Origin: Chryseobacterium sp. JV274
GTDB lineage: Bacteria > Bacteroidota > Bacteroidia > Flavobacteriales > Weeksellaceae
DNA: 64,000 nt
Assembly (NCBI RefSeq): GCF_903969135.1
Contig: NZ_LR824569.1
Location: forward strand, 3,183,001 to 3,247,000
Direction: 5' to 3'
Part shown: positions 52,401 through 60,471 of the stretch, in pieces
Numbering within the stretch: the first letter of the stretch is position 1
Layout of the letters: each line of letters starts with the position of its first letter
The notes under the pieces: generated by a model
The model's database searches: none
What the model saw: the letters and a program-made list of their open reading frames with translations, nothing else
Told to the model about the DNA's origin: nothing
Made by a program: the position numbers and the translations under genes

Positions 52401-55400
52401 TTAGCCTAAAGTACTGGTGTCTTTTTCTCCATGCTGTAATTGTGCTTCTTCATCTAAACTGAAACTTGTTTCAAACTCCAATTCTGCTGGGTTTTCACAA
52501 TTCTTAGGATCATTTTCCGGGAAAATCGGTAAAGGCTGCTTCACGGGAAGTCCTGTAGACTTATCCTGAAGAATCGTCAGTGTAGTAGGGATTCTGGTAA
52601 TCCAGTATTTACCTTGAGGCTCGCCGGTTGGCTGTCTCATTTCATCTACGATACTCATGTACATGGGGTCTCCGATTACAGGTACAGATCCTCCGTTCCA
52701 GATCAATCCTGTTTCAAGGAAGAACTGAACGGCTGCTTCGAAACCTGGTTTTACAGTAACGATAATTCTTGCCATACCTGCCTGTAGGAAGCTTCTGAAT
52801 AGAGGATCCATACTTTCGCTCAGGTAGAACTCCTGCCAGCTCTTACGGTTAGCCCAATAGTAAGGATAGAAGGTATAATCCATGATTTCCCATTCAAATG
52901 CCTGTTCCATAAACTTGGCAAGTGCGGTATATCTATCCAGATTATCACTCAGGTATACCTGGAAGTTATCCATTGTTGTTTTCTCATCAGCACCATTTGT
53001 TAATTCCTGACCTAATGTAGACAGATAATCCTGTAATAAATAGGCGATACAATTGTGCTTTAATACATCATGCTCCATATAACGGTAGAAAGTATCCTGT
53101 CTTTCTTTAAGCTGTGCTTCTTTTTCTTTCTGCTCAGCATCCAATCTTGCCTGATCTTCCTGGAATTTTGTATAAGCTGCTTCATAGGCTTTAATAATTT
53201 CATTGAAGCTTTCTGTTTTCCAGTTATTGATAAATGCATCACTCAATTCACAATTTACCACTACTTTGATAGTATAACTTCTAACATTGTGTCCCTTTAC
53301 CTGGAAAGATATATTACCTGTTATATTGAAACCAGATGATCCATCATCAAAATTAAGATCTCCACCACGTTCAGAACGGCCTATCATATCTCCTTTTAAG
53401 TTGGAGAACATTACTTCAGAATAACGTGATCCTGACCATCCGCCCCCTCTGTTTCTTGTTGATCTGCAGGCGAAGCTTGCATTTTTTCCGGCATAGTTGT
53501 CCGGAATGGTAAATTGTGTATGATCAACTCCAAAATCGTCATCTGTCTGAGGAACGCTGGAAGCAGTATGAATAACTTGTTTGGTTGCTTCCGGGAAAGC
53601 TTCTAAATTCACTCCATACTCTTGAGCCCAATGTTGGATCTGTACAATAGTTGCAGATTTTGGATCTTGCATTAACCAAGGTTCTGGTGCTTTTCTCGGA
53701 TCTACAGGAGCTTTAAGAACCTGAGCTTTAGCAACAGTAAGAGCCAAACGGTGTAATCTTGAAGGCTCAGGAACCATAAACTCAAACATAGTACGTTTAC
53801 CATAGTTGTAGATCTGGTTCTTCATTTTCTTGTCAATCCATCTGTAAACTCCTGTAATGTGTTTAGGTTGAGCAGCTTCAGCGTTGTCGGTATTAGTTAC
53901 TTTTCCTCTGTTATCATATTCATGAACATTGGTTTCTGTATACTCTTTGATGATTTTCTGTACCCTTTCTTCCGAAATTTTAGTCAGAACTCTTTCCATT
54001 GCTCTTTCCGTAATTTCCTGAGATTTCATCATGGCCTGTCTTGTGCTGTCATGCTGAGCTGTGTTATTGGCATAGTCTGCTCCGATTTCAAACTTCATGG
54101 CACTGTCATTTCCATAGCTGAATCTTGTGTAGGCGGAAATACTTTGCTGCTTCTCAATTTCTTTGGCAACTTCGGTCTGCATATCAGTTCTTGAAGTCTT
54201 TGAGGTGTCTGACATTTTCTCTGTTTCCTGGGATTTAGATGTAGTATCCGTAATTTCTGAATATTCTCTGGAAACGGAAGACTTATGTCTCAATTCGCTT
54301 GCCATAACATTCTCAATATTGGAAACTTCTCCAGGAACATAAGCATGAACACTTTGTACTACTTTCATATAATCTGCAACCCCAAGTCTTTTTATCCCGA
54401 AGTTTTTACGTTTCTGGATCGTTACCGGTTCAGATGTTCCCGGGTTTTCGACGGCCGCACGCTTCAAGGTTAGCATTCCGGTAAGGTTTAGATCTTCTTT
54501 TGGGTATTGAATGGCAATATCTCCATAGGCCTGGCTTCCGTTATCAAAAATGATTTCTATTTTGAAACTGAAGCTGCTTCTGAACTTGTTTACCAAACAT
54601 GCCGGTAAAGTAATTTTATTGTCTACCACAGGAATATTGCTGTAATTTTCTTCAAAAGTTCCGGCAGCATCTGTTGTGGCAGTGATCTTAGCGTTGGCAA
54701 CACTCCACGAAACATCTTCAACCTCAAAAGAAAAATTAACAAATCCTCTGCTTCCGGATACATTGAAAGAACTGTGTGCATATAAACTATATGCCATTGG
54801 AGTTCTGGAAGTATTTTGAATAAGAGGAACTGAAGCTCCACCGATATTTGCATACTGCTGTTCCGGAAGAGGGCTGTTTTGCAGAGCGGTCTCCATGGAA
54901 GACGTAATATTGCTTTTTACAACCAGTAAGGCATCAGCATAGCTTTGGATTTCATCATCAAGAACAATGGTCTGAGCGCCAATTTTCAAAGTGTCATGTG
55001 AAAGGATCTGAAGGCCTTCTGTATCTTCTGCCAGAGAAACTAATCCCATTGTGGATTCACCGAAAAGCTCAACAAAAAGGTCAAAAGATTCCGGAGAAAG
55101 CTTTGCCTGCAAATCTTCTAGATTGATTTCATTTTTGTACGTAAATACGAAAGGAGCCACTTCATATTCCTTTAAACTGCTATAAAGACGTTCTTTTTCT
55201 TCTTCAGACATGTCCGGAGTGATTTTGCTGTCTACTTCAGCCAGCTTCTTGTCATAAAGTTCTAAACGCTCTTTGTTTTCTTCCATATATCTGGAATACT
55301 CATCCTGGTATGTCTGATGTCTGGATTTATGGAATTTTTTCTGAAGTTTTTCCAGTTCGGAATTCAGAGTGCTTAAAGATTCTTTTCTATGGATAGCTTT

Positions 55401-56198
55401 GCTGGCAACCAATGAAGCTCTGGCTTCAGATTCCAGTCTTTGAATAGTTTTTGCACCCAGAACCGGTTCAGATGCCTTATTAGCTGTTGTAGAAAATGAA
55501 AGGGTCTCAGTATCTTCTGAAAATAAGATGGCTGGTAGTATTATTTTTCCATCCATTGCTTTTTCCAATGGATTTTCTCCATTAATCTTGATAATTTCCT
55601 GATCGGTAAGATCCTGATTGCTGGCAAATCCAAGCTGGATAGCCATTAAAATGTGGCTGATTGATTCTTTAATGTAGAAATCTCCCTGGGTAACGATTTG
55701 ATAGATATAGTTATTCCAAAGTAGGGAAAACGTTGCAATTCCTTCTGTGTTAAGCTGTCTATTGGTGTTAACAAGACTTTTGTAATATTCTGTAACAAAA
55801 GCCCAGTCATTGCTGTCTAGTGTCACCTTTTTAGAAAGCTTTCTTCCGACTACTAGAAGGTCTTTAAATGCTCCTTCCTCAATTTTCTTTTCGCTTTCAA
55901 ATCCAACATTGTTAAATTCACCGGCAGCTCTTTTCATTGCTGAAAACTTCAGTGTTTTGGCTGGTCTTCCTACGACTGCTGTATCAAAAACACCCGTTAC
56001 TCCCTTGGGTCTGTGGATAAATCCCAGGTTTTTGTCTTTGGTTTCTGTTAATTGTGGGTTTCTCAGACTTACAAATCTGAAAAGTGATTGTGATGCATTA
56101 TTAGTTGTATTCATAGTATCTGTGTCTTTATAATTGATAATTCCTTCTCCTACTAAGGATTTTGCGACGGTAAATGCTGATTTCTTATCTGTTGACAT
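52401..56198 (-). CDS. 1265-residue protein of no recognised family, core of the island
   Basis: 1265 residues, no signal peptide, no transmembrane helix seen. Regions: a globular N-terminal part (about 1-250); a charged helical stretch with coiled-coil character (about 275-370, LEKLQKKFHKSRHQTYQDEYSRYMEENKERLELYDKKL); beta-rich parts (about 480-640); a second long helical region full of Ser/Thr/Glu (about 660-800, SEITDTTSKSQETEKMSDTSKTSRTDMQTEV); a Gly-rich segment (RSTRNRGGGWSGSRYSE); another coiled coil (FQEDQARLDAEQKEKEAQLKERQDTF); and a C-terminal domain with Trp/Tyr-rich DYTFYPYYWANRKSW. It starts 6 bases after the fibre gene. The alternation of rods and beta domains suggests a structural or scaffold protein. 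Function unknown. Confidence 0.85.
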   Translation of the reverse strand: MSTDKKSAFTVAKSLVGEGIINYKDTDTMNTTNNASQSLFRFVSLRNPQLTETKDKNLGFIHRPKGVTGVFDTAVVGRPAKTLKFSAMKRAAGEFNNVGFESEKKIEEGAFKDLLVVGRKLSKKVTLDSNDWAFVTEYYKSLVNTNRQLNTEGIATFSLLWNNYIYQIVTQGDFYIKESISHILMAIQLGFASNQDLTDQEIIKINGENPLEKAMDGKIILPAILFSEDTETLSFSTTANKASEPVLGAKTIQRLESEARASLVASKAIHRKESLSTLNSELEKLQKKFHKSRHQTYQDEYSRYMEENKERLELYDKKLAEVDSKITPDMSEEEKERLYSSLKEYEVAPFVFTYKNEINLEDLQAKLSPESFDLFVELFGESTMGLVSLAEDTEGLQILSHDTLKIGAQTIVLDDEIQSYADALLVVKSNITSSMETALQNSPLPEQQYANIGGASVPLIQNTSRTPMAYSLYAHSSFNVSGSRGFVNFSFEVEDVSWSVANAKITATTDAAGTFEENYSNIPVVDNKITLPACLVNKFRSSFSFKIEIIFDNGSQAYGDIAIQYPKEDLNLTGMLTLKRAAVENPGTSEPVTIQKRKNFGIKRLGVADYMKVVQSVHAYVPGEVSNIENVMASELRHKSSVSREYSEITDTTSKSQETEKMSDTSKTSRTDMQTEVAKEIEKQQSISAYTRFSYGNDSAMKFEIGADYANNTAQHDSTRQAMMKSQEITERAMERVLTKISEERVQKIIKEYTETNVHEYDNRGKVTNTDNAEAAQPKHITGVYRWIDKKMKNQIYNYGKRTMFEFMVPEPSRLHRLALTVAKAQVLKAPVDPRKAPEPWLMQDPKSATIVQIQHWAQEYGVNLEAFPEATKQVIHTASSVPQTDDDFGVDHTQFTIPDNYAGKNASFACRSTRNRGGGWSGSRYSEVMFSNLKGDMIGRSERGGDLNFDDGSSGFNITGNISFQVKGHNVRSYTIKVVVNCELSDAFINNWKTESFNEIIKAYEAAYTKFQEDQARLDAEQKEKEAQLKERQDTFYRYMEHDVLKHNCIAYLLQDYLSTLGQELTNGADEKTTMDNFQVYLSDNLDRYTALAKFMEQAFEWEIMDYTFYPYYWANRKSWQEFYLSESMDPLFRSFLQAGMARIIVTVKPGFEAAVQFFLETGLIWNGGSVPVIGDPMYMSIVDEMRQPTGEPQGKYWITRIPTTLTILQDKSTGLPVKQPLPIFPENDPKNCENPAELEFETSFSLDEEAQLQHGEKDTSTLG

Positions 56199-56203
56199 TT
56201 TGT

Positions 56204-58378
56204 TTATTTTTTTGTGTATTCAAGAGTTAGAGTAAATGAATTAATAAGAGAATAATTATAATCTGGAACATTTAATAGTTCAATTATAGCTCGTTCTCTT
56301 TCGATGGTGATGTAAGCTTTTGTACGCCACTGATTTCCGGCAAATGCTGCCTTTACATCATCCCATTCTGTAAACATTTCATTGGAAATAATGGTTTCAA
56401 GATCTGGGAATTCAGTTTTCAAATCAATTTCACCTGTTCTTGGAATCTGATCCAGATACAGGGTTTTCTTGTAAACAGGTTTACCATTGATCCAGTTTCC
56501 GCCTGTTAGTTCCTCTTTGGTACTGTAAGAATGTTGCTTATCTGCATACTGTTTCTGGATATAATCATTTTTCTCAGCATTGTCCCCAAAATAAGTTTTA
56601 GAGCTTAATCCCCTAGGATTTGCTGCTTCATGCTCTATAAGTACAGGTTCATCCAAGTTCGGACTTGCAAAAATTCCTTTTACTCCTCCTCCGTTTGTCT
56701 GTCTTAAAGCTGCACCTACGTCACTCAACATCAAACGAGAGCCATGACCATATGCGAAAACACCACTTTCTTTACTTACAGAAACACTAGAGGCATTGGT
56801 TCCATCTAAGTTACCGGAAGACATCATAGCAGCTTCAGGAAATAAGCCGAGAATATTTTTTACGCCATCAATTTCGTTCGTTCTATAAATAATTCTTTCT
56901 TCCGGATCTTCGTCTGTAAACTGTATATTGCCTGTCATAGGAGCTCCGGTCTCCGTTCCTGTTAATGGAATGAAATCGGTAAAATCTGATAAGTTTTTAT
57001 ATCCAAATACATTACCGGCATTCATAACAGCTACTTTTGTATAAGTATTGTCGGCCAAAGGAGTTCTCTTTGCAGAAACCACGGCATCAAAATCTAACGT
57101 TCTGGCGGCAAAGTCTCCACCAATTAAAGGCGTAACAAAATCATGACGTCTTGCTACCGGATTTGATTCAATAACCAATTTATTGAATGTTGAGCCTCCC
57201 AATGGGGCATTACAGCCAATAACAACATTGTTGTCACCCCAAACACCCATGGCATGAGTGGTAGAAGCAGCATTATACCCAATAAATGTATTGGAACCCC
57301 ACGCCCCTGAAGTAGTAACTTTTCCGTAATTCTGACCGGCATAAGCTCCGATAAATGTATTTTGAACCCCATGAGTAAGCCAGTATCCTGCTCCAACACC
57401 CAGAGTGGTATTGTACTTGCCATCAATATTTTTAACCCCTGCTTCATCTCCAACATAGGTACACCCGAGAGCCAATGTGGAGTTTTTACCGGCTTCGGTT
57501 CCCACCATTACATTATAGCTTCCGGTCGTTAAAAGCGAACCGCTATTGACGCCAACAAGAGTATTCCAATCTCCGGTTGTTAAATTTGCACCTGCAAAAC
57601 CTCCTATAGCAATATCACTTAGCCCGGTTGTTAGCTTTGGCAGAGTATTGTATCCGATTCCGATTCCATATGTTCCGGTATGATCTGTATTCATATTTCC
57701 GAACCATAAAGAGTAAGTTGTAGGACTGAAATTTATTTCACCTGCTCTGCCTTCGCCCGGTTGGAAAATAATAGGTTTGGTTGTTCCGTTGCCTCTGTCA
57801 ATTACATTTTGTAAATTATCATTCCCGCTAAAAGTTGGTTTATCAGAAAGATCATTATAACTGCCTGTTACAGCTACTTTTTTCAGAGTGACTTTTTCCT
57901 GTCCTTCCTGAGATAAGGTCACACTTCCATCTGAATTGGTAGTCGGGGTGATACTGAATTCCGAAAGATTGATATGAAAGGCTGATCCATCATTCTGGGT
58001 AATGGTAATGATGTTTTGAGAGGCATCATATGCTGCATTCTCAATACTGATATCACGGGTTGCCAAACTGCTTAAGTCTACTGATTTACTTTGCTGCACT
58101 CCATTCTCTCCCGTATAAAATACCGTTAAGATATTTCCATTCAGCTGTGGAGCCTGAATAGCTGTTTGAGTTTCGATTTTATTTTTCCAAAGCTCAACAT
58201 TTTGTGGGCTTAGATTGGAAGCATCTGAATCTGCTTTTTGAGACAGATCATAGTCTAACTTATCTGCTGGAATTTTTTCATCTTTGTGCCAATAAGAGTT
58301 TTGCCATTCCCAGAATTCTTCTTGCACCGGAATGTCTCCGTTTTCGAAATACTTTTTTAATTCTTCTTTTGTTTTCAT
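56204..58378 (-). CDS. Fibre-like protein with shared N-terminal module and IGxxAG repeats
   Basis: 724 residues. The first 36 residues (KTKEELK, YFENGDIP, FWEWQ, YWHKDEKI) are a module shared with the next two upstream genes. A helical stalk and beta-rich spacer follow, then about residues 220-420 hold repeats of the form NTFIGAYAGQN, NVMVGTEAGKN, TTLGVGAGYW, typical of trimeric fibre or YadA-head-like beta-rolls seen in phage tail and adhesin proteins of Bacteroidota. The C-terminal domain has GGNWINGKPVYKKTLYL, similar to terminal domains of phage fibres. No signal peptide. Likely a receptor-binding fibre whose N-terminal module docks to something common, perhaps the 1265-residue protein encoded 6 bases downstream. 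Confidence 0.75.
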   Translation of the reverse strand: MKTKEELKKYFENGDIPVQEEFWEWQNSYWHKDEKIPADKLDYDLSQKADSDASNLSPQNVELWKNKIETQTAIQAPQLNGNILTVFYTGENGVQQSKSVDLSSLATRDISIENAAYDASQNIITITQNDGSAFHINLSEFSITPTTNSDGSVTLSQEGQEKVTLKKVAVTGSYNDLSDKPTFSGNDNLQNVIDRGNGTTKPIIFQPGEGRAGEINFSPTTYSLWFGNMNTDHTGTYGIGIGYNTLPKLTTGLSDIAIGGFAGANLTTGDWNTLVGVNSGSLLTTGSYNVMVGTEAGKNSTLALGCTYVGDEAGVKNIDGKYNTTLGVGAGYWLTHGVQNTFIGAYAGQNYGKVTTSGAWGSNTFIGYNAASTTHAMGVWGDNNVVIGCNAPLGGSTFNKLVIESNPVARRHDFVTPLIGGDFAARTLDFDAVVSAKRTPLADNTYTKVAVMNAGNVFGYKNLSDFTDFIPLTGTETGAPMTGNIQFTDEDPEERIIYRTNEIDGVKNILGLFPEAAMMSSGNLDGTNASSVSVSKESGVFAYGHGSRLMLSDVGAALRQTNGGGVKGIFASPNLDEPVLIEHEAANPRGLSSKTYFGDNAEKNDYIQKQYADKQHSYSTKEELTGGNWINGKPVYKKTLYLDQIPRTGEIDLKTEFPDLETIISNEMFTEWDDVKAAFAGNQWRTKAYITIERERAIIELLNVPDYNYSLINSFTLTLEYTKK
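58271..58378 (-). repeat. Copy A of the 108-base N-terminal module
   Basis: Codes for the 36-residue module of the fibre gene. It differs from copy C (59733-59840) at about six bases, all synonymous, so the two encode identical peptides. Confidence 0.8.
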
Positions 58379-58443
58379 TTTTTGTTTTGATTGATAAGTT
58401 TAAACAATGGCTTTTTTGAGAAAGTATTGCTGGAATTACATCA

Positions 58444-59070
58444 TTATTCTGTGAACCTATCCAGAATAGTTGCTGTTGCCGGAATACCTGCTTCGGTAAT
58501 ATCCAATCCCACGGGTTTTGCAACGGTCTGAAGAGAGGAAATAGCAAATGCATTTTTTCCTACAAACTTTACCGAATTGGGAATGTCTAAAAATGTTATA
58601 GGACTTCCTGATAATTGAAATGCTCCGTCTTCAATAGTTTCAATGCCATTCTCCAATACAAGTTTTGATACACTGGCAACCCCACTTGCGAAAGCATATG
58701 ATTCTACGATCTTACAAGATCCGGGAATGGTCAAAGTCCCTTTCAGATATTGTGCATTGAATGCCCTTGTTCTTATTCTTTCCAGAGATTTTGGAAATAC
58801 AATTTTTGATATACGTTTGATGGGCATTGAAAAGGAAAAACCTCCAATGATTTTGACTCCTTCGGGAAAAACTATTGTAGATTCTGTACCGGTAATCTCT
58901 GTATTATCTGTGGGAGAGTAAGAGAAATCGTCGTAAATTATTAAATCCAATGAGGAGTTGTTTAGCCTTTCACTCTTATGCCAATAGGCATCCTGCCATT
59001 CCCAAAAATCTTCTTGCTTTGGGATATCTCCATTCTCGAAATAGAGTTTCAATTCTTCTTTTGTTTTCAT
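58444..59070 (-). CDS. BspA-like leucine-rich repeat protein with shared N-terminal module
   Basis: 208 residues. N-terminal 36-residue module (KTKEELKLYFENGDIPKQEDFWEWQDAYWHKSE), divergent from the other two copies, then LRR_5/BspA-type repeats (IVFPEGVKIIGGFSFSM, IVFPKSLERIRTRAFNA, LVLENGIETIEDGAFQL, LDIPNSVKFVGKNAFAI) with the usual I-P-x-x-V-x-x-I-G-x-x-A-F pattern. Such solenoids bind proteins or host surfaces. No signal peptide or sorting domain, unlike most BspA proteins. It lies 65 bases before the fibre gene. Confidence 0.8.
   Translation of the reverse strand: MKTKEELKLYFENGDIPKQEDFWEWQDAYWHKSERLNNSSLDLIIYDDFSYSPTDNTEITGTESTIVFPEGVKIIGGFSFSMPIKRISKIVFPKSLERIRTRAFNAQYLKGTLTIPGSCKIVESYAFASGVASVSKLVLENGIETIEDGAFQLSGSPITFLDIPNSVKFVGKNAFAISSLQTVAKPVGLDITEAGIPATATILDRFTE
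58963..59070 (-). repeat. Copy B of the 108-base N-terminal module
   Basis: Same module at the start of the 208-residue gene, more diverged in both DNA and protein than copies A and C but with KTKEELK, YFENGDIP, FWEWQ and YWHK kept. Confidence 0.75.
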
Positions 59071-59081
59071 TTGTTTAAAAT

Positions 59082-59840
59082 TTAATTGATAAGTTGTCCT
59101 CCGGTTACTGTAACTTCAGGATCAAAAGAATACATGTGATACTTTGTGTTTTCTCCTAATATTACTTCTGTCAGTTTGTTGCCTGAAAATGCTCCCGACT
59201 CAATATTGAGAACACTGTTGGGGATTTGTATCGCCATAAGAAGGTTGTTTCCGAATGCATACTCTCTGATTTCTGTAACACCATCAGGTAGGGTTACGGA
59301 AGTAAGTTTATTAGAGCTGAATAAGGATTTTTCAATAATTTTAAGATTCTGGGAAATGATAAGGTCTGTAAGTTCATTGCCCGCAAATGCACCATAGCCA
59401 ATCACGGATAGATTTTCAGGAAGCCGGAGGGAGGTTATTTTGTTGCCCGCAAATGCCAGGTTCTGAATTTCAGTGACACTGTCAGGGATGGTAATGGAAG
59501 TAATTTGTGAACCTGAAAAAGCGTTCTCACCAATACTTATAATTCCTTCTGGTATTTGTATCTCTGTTATTATGGCGCCCATTGTAAAATAATTAGGGAT
59601 TCTTAAAGCTCCGGATGGTATGATTACTTTTCTTTTTAAAAAAAAGCCCATTGAAGCATTTTTATCTTTATCCATGTCAGCATAAATGATATTGTATGTA
59701 CCATTTTCAAGTCCCGAGACTTTTCTCATGTCGATTTTCTCGTCTTTATGCCAATAAGAGTTTTGCCATTCCCAGAATTCTTCTTGCACTGGAATGTCTC
59801 CGTTTTCGAAATATTTTTTTAATTCTTCTTTTGTTTTCAT
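59082..59840 (-). CDS. BspA-like leucine-rich repeat protein with shared N-terminal module
   Basis: 252 residues. The 36-residue module is identical to that of the fibre protein. After a linker (DMRKVSGLENGTYNIIYADMDK), about seven LRR_5 repeats follow (ITEIQIPEGIISIGENAFSGSQI, ITSITIPDSVTEIQNLAFAGNKI, LTSVTLPDGVTEIREYAFGNNLL, IQIPNSVLNIESGAFSGNKL). It ends in a short cap (YSFDPEVTVTGGQLIN). First gene of the operon 59840-50507, under island promoter site 2. No signal peptide. Confidence 0.82.
   Translation of the reverse strand: MKTKEELKKYFENGDIPVQEEFWEWQNSYWHKDEKIDMRKVSGLENGTYNIIYADMDKDKNASMGFFLKRKVIIPSGALRIPNYFTMGAIITEIQIPEGIISIGENAFSGSQITSITIPDSVTEIQNLAFAGNKITSLRLPENLSVIGYGAFAGNELTDLIISQNLKIIEKSLFSSNKLTSVTLPDGVTEIREYAFGNNLLMAIQIPNSVLNIESGAFSGNKLTEVILGENTKYHMYSFDPEVTVTGGQLIN
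59733..59840 (-). repeat. Copy C of the 108-base N-terminal module
   Basis: Start of the 252-residue gene; direct repeat of copies A and B in the same orientation, spaced about 1.46 kb from copy A. Recombination between A and C would delete the LRR genes and fuse the promoter-proximal start to the fibre body in frame. Confidence 0.8.
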
Positions 59841-59938
59841 AAAACGATGTGTGATTTGTTGGTTAATAAATTGATTGTTATATTCTGTTTTTAGTGAAAC
59901 AGACTCCGCTTTTATACTATATTTTCAGACATAGTTCT

Positions 59939-59973
59939 GGCTGTCCAGCATTTTGTGAATGGTGAATTCAAAG
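59939..59973 (-). repeat. Leader segment shared by two island transcripts, copy 1
   Basis: In the 5' leader of the 252-residue gene. Apart from a few substitutions and a one-base length difference it matches 60282-60315 in the leader of the 56-residue gene (GGCTGTyCAGCAT ... TGAATTCAAAG on the plus strand). Confidence 0.5.
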
Positions 59974-60020
59974 ATGTTGAGAATGTTTAATGAGATTGCT
60001 GTGCGCGTATTAATGAGAAT

Positions 60021-60059
60021 TAAAAGTAGTGCTGGACAGCGTCAGAACTTGTCGTGTTT
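60021..60059 (-). promoter_or_regulatory. Island promoter/operator site 2 (LRR/fibre operon)
   Basis: 20-base element (60059-60040), 11 bases, -7 box TACTTTTA (60028-60021, one base off consensus). It drives the operon starting at ATG 59840, with a leader of about 175 bases. The 11-base spacer holds GCTG-N2-CAGC, which recurs inverted at 59940-59950. Confidence 0.65.
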
Positions 60060-60067
60060 TATTTTAT

Positions 60068-60238
60068 TTAAAAAGTATCTTCTTCAAGTATACCTTCTTC
60101 AAAATCTTCTCTGAAGAAGTTTTCAATAGTGTTGAGATAGTTTTCATAATCTATCTCAGCATTTTCGATATCGCTCCATTCTATGGTATAGAGATCTTCA
60201 TCGAAGAGTATATCTGTTTTATGATCTGGTGTTTCCAT
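60068..60238 (-). CDS. 56-residue acidic protein
   Basis: 56 residues from ATG 60238 (METPDHKTDILFDEDLYTIEW); a longer reading would need a TTG at 60313 inside the conserved leader. Very rich in Asp and Glu (SDIENAEIDYENY, REDFEEGILEEDTF) with regularly placed aromatic and aliphatic residues. Strongly acidic small proteins of this kind include DNA mimics, anti-repressors and antitoxins, but no family is recognised. It has its own island promoter site (60365-60403), so it is made together with the lytic and fibre genes. Confidence 0.6.
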   Translation of the reverse strand: METPDHKTDILFDEDLYTIEWSDIENAEIDYENYLNTIENFFREDFEEGILEEDTF

Positions 60239-60281
60239 GTTTTGTGTTCTAATGTGTTGGTTATATTTTGAACATATTTCA

Positions 60282-60315
60282 GGCTGTTCAGCATAAGTGG
60301 ATGTTGAATTCAAAG
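60282..60315 (-). repeat. Leader segment shared by two island transcripts, copy 2
   Basis: Leader of the 56-residue gene; partner of 59939-59973. Conservation of an untranslated segment hints at a regulatory role in the RNA or a duplication of the whole promoter-leader unit. Confidence 0.5.
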
Positions 60316-60364
60316 GCTTTTTAAAAGTTTTTATGGATTGTTATTTTGTGTCTTTCTGATACTT

Positions 60365-60403
60365 CAAAGGTAGTGGGGCGAAACGACAAAACTTGACGTG
60401 TTT
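60365..60403 (-). promoter_or_regulatory. Island promoter/operator site 3 (56-residue gene)
   Basis: 20-base element (60403-60384, AAACACGTCAAGTTTTGTCG), 11 bases, -7 box TACCTTTG (60372-60365, exact). The ATG is 126 bases downstream. Confidence 0.7.
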
Positions 60404-60471
60404 AAAAAATATTTTCTAATTTTTAAATATAATCTTCAAAGCTTATATTGGGTCATTATAAGGTTCAAAGC

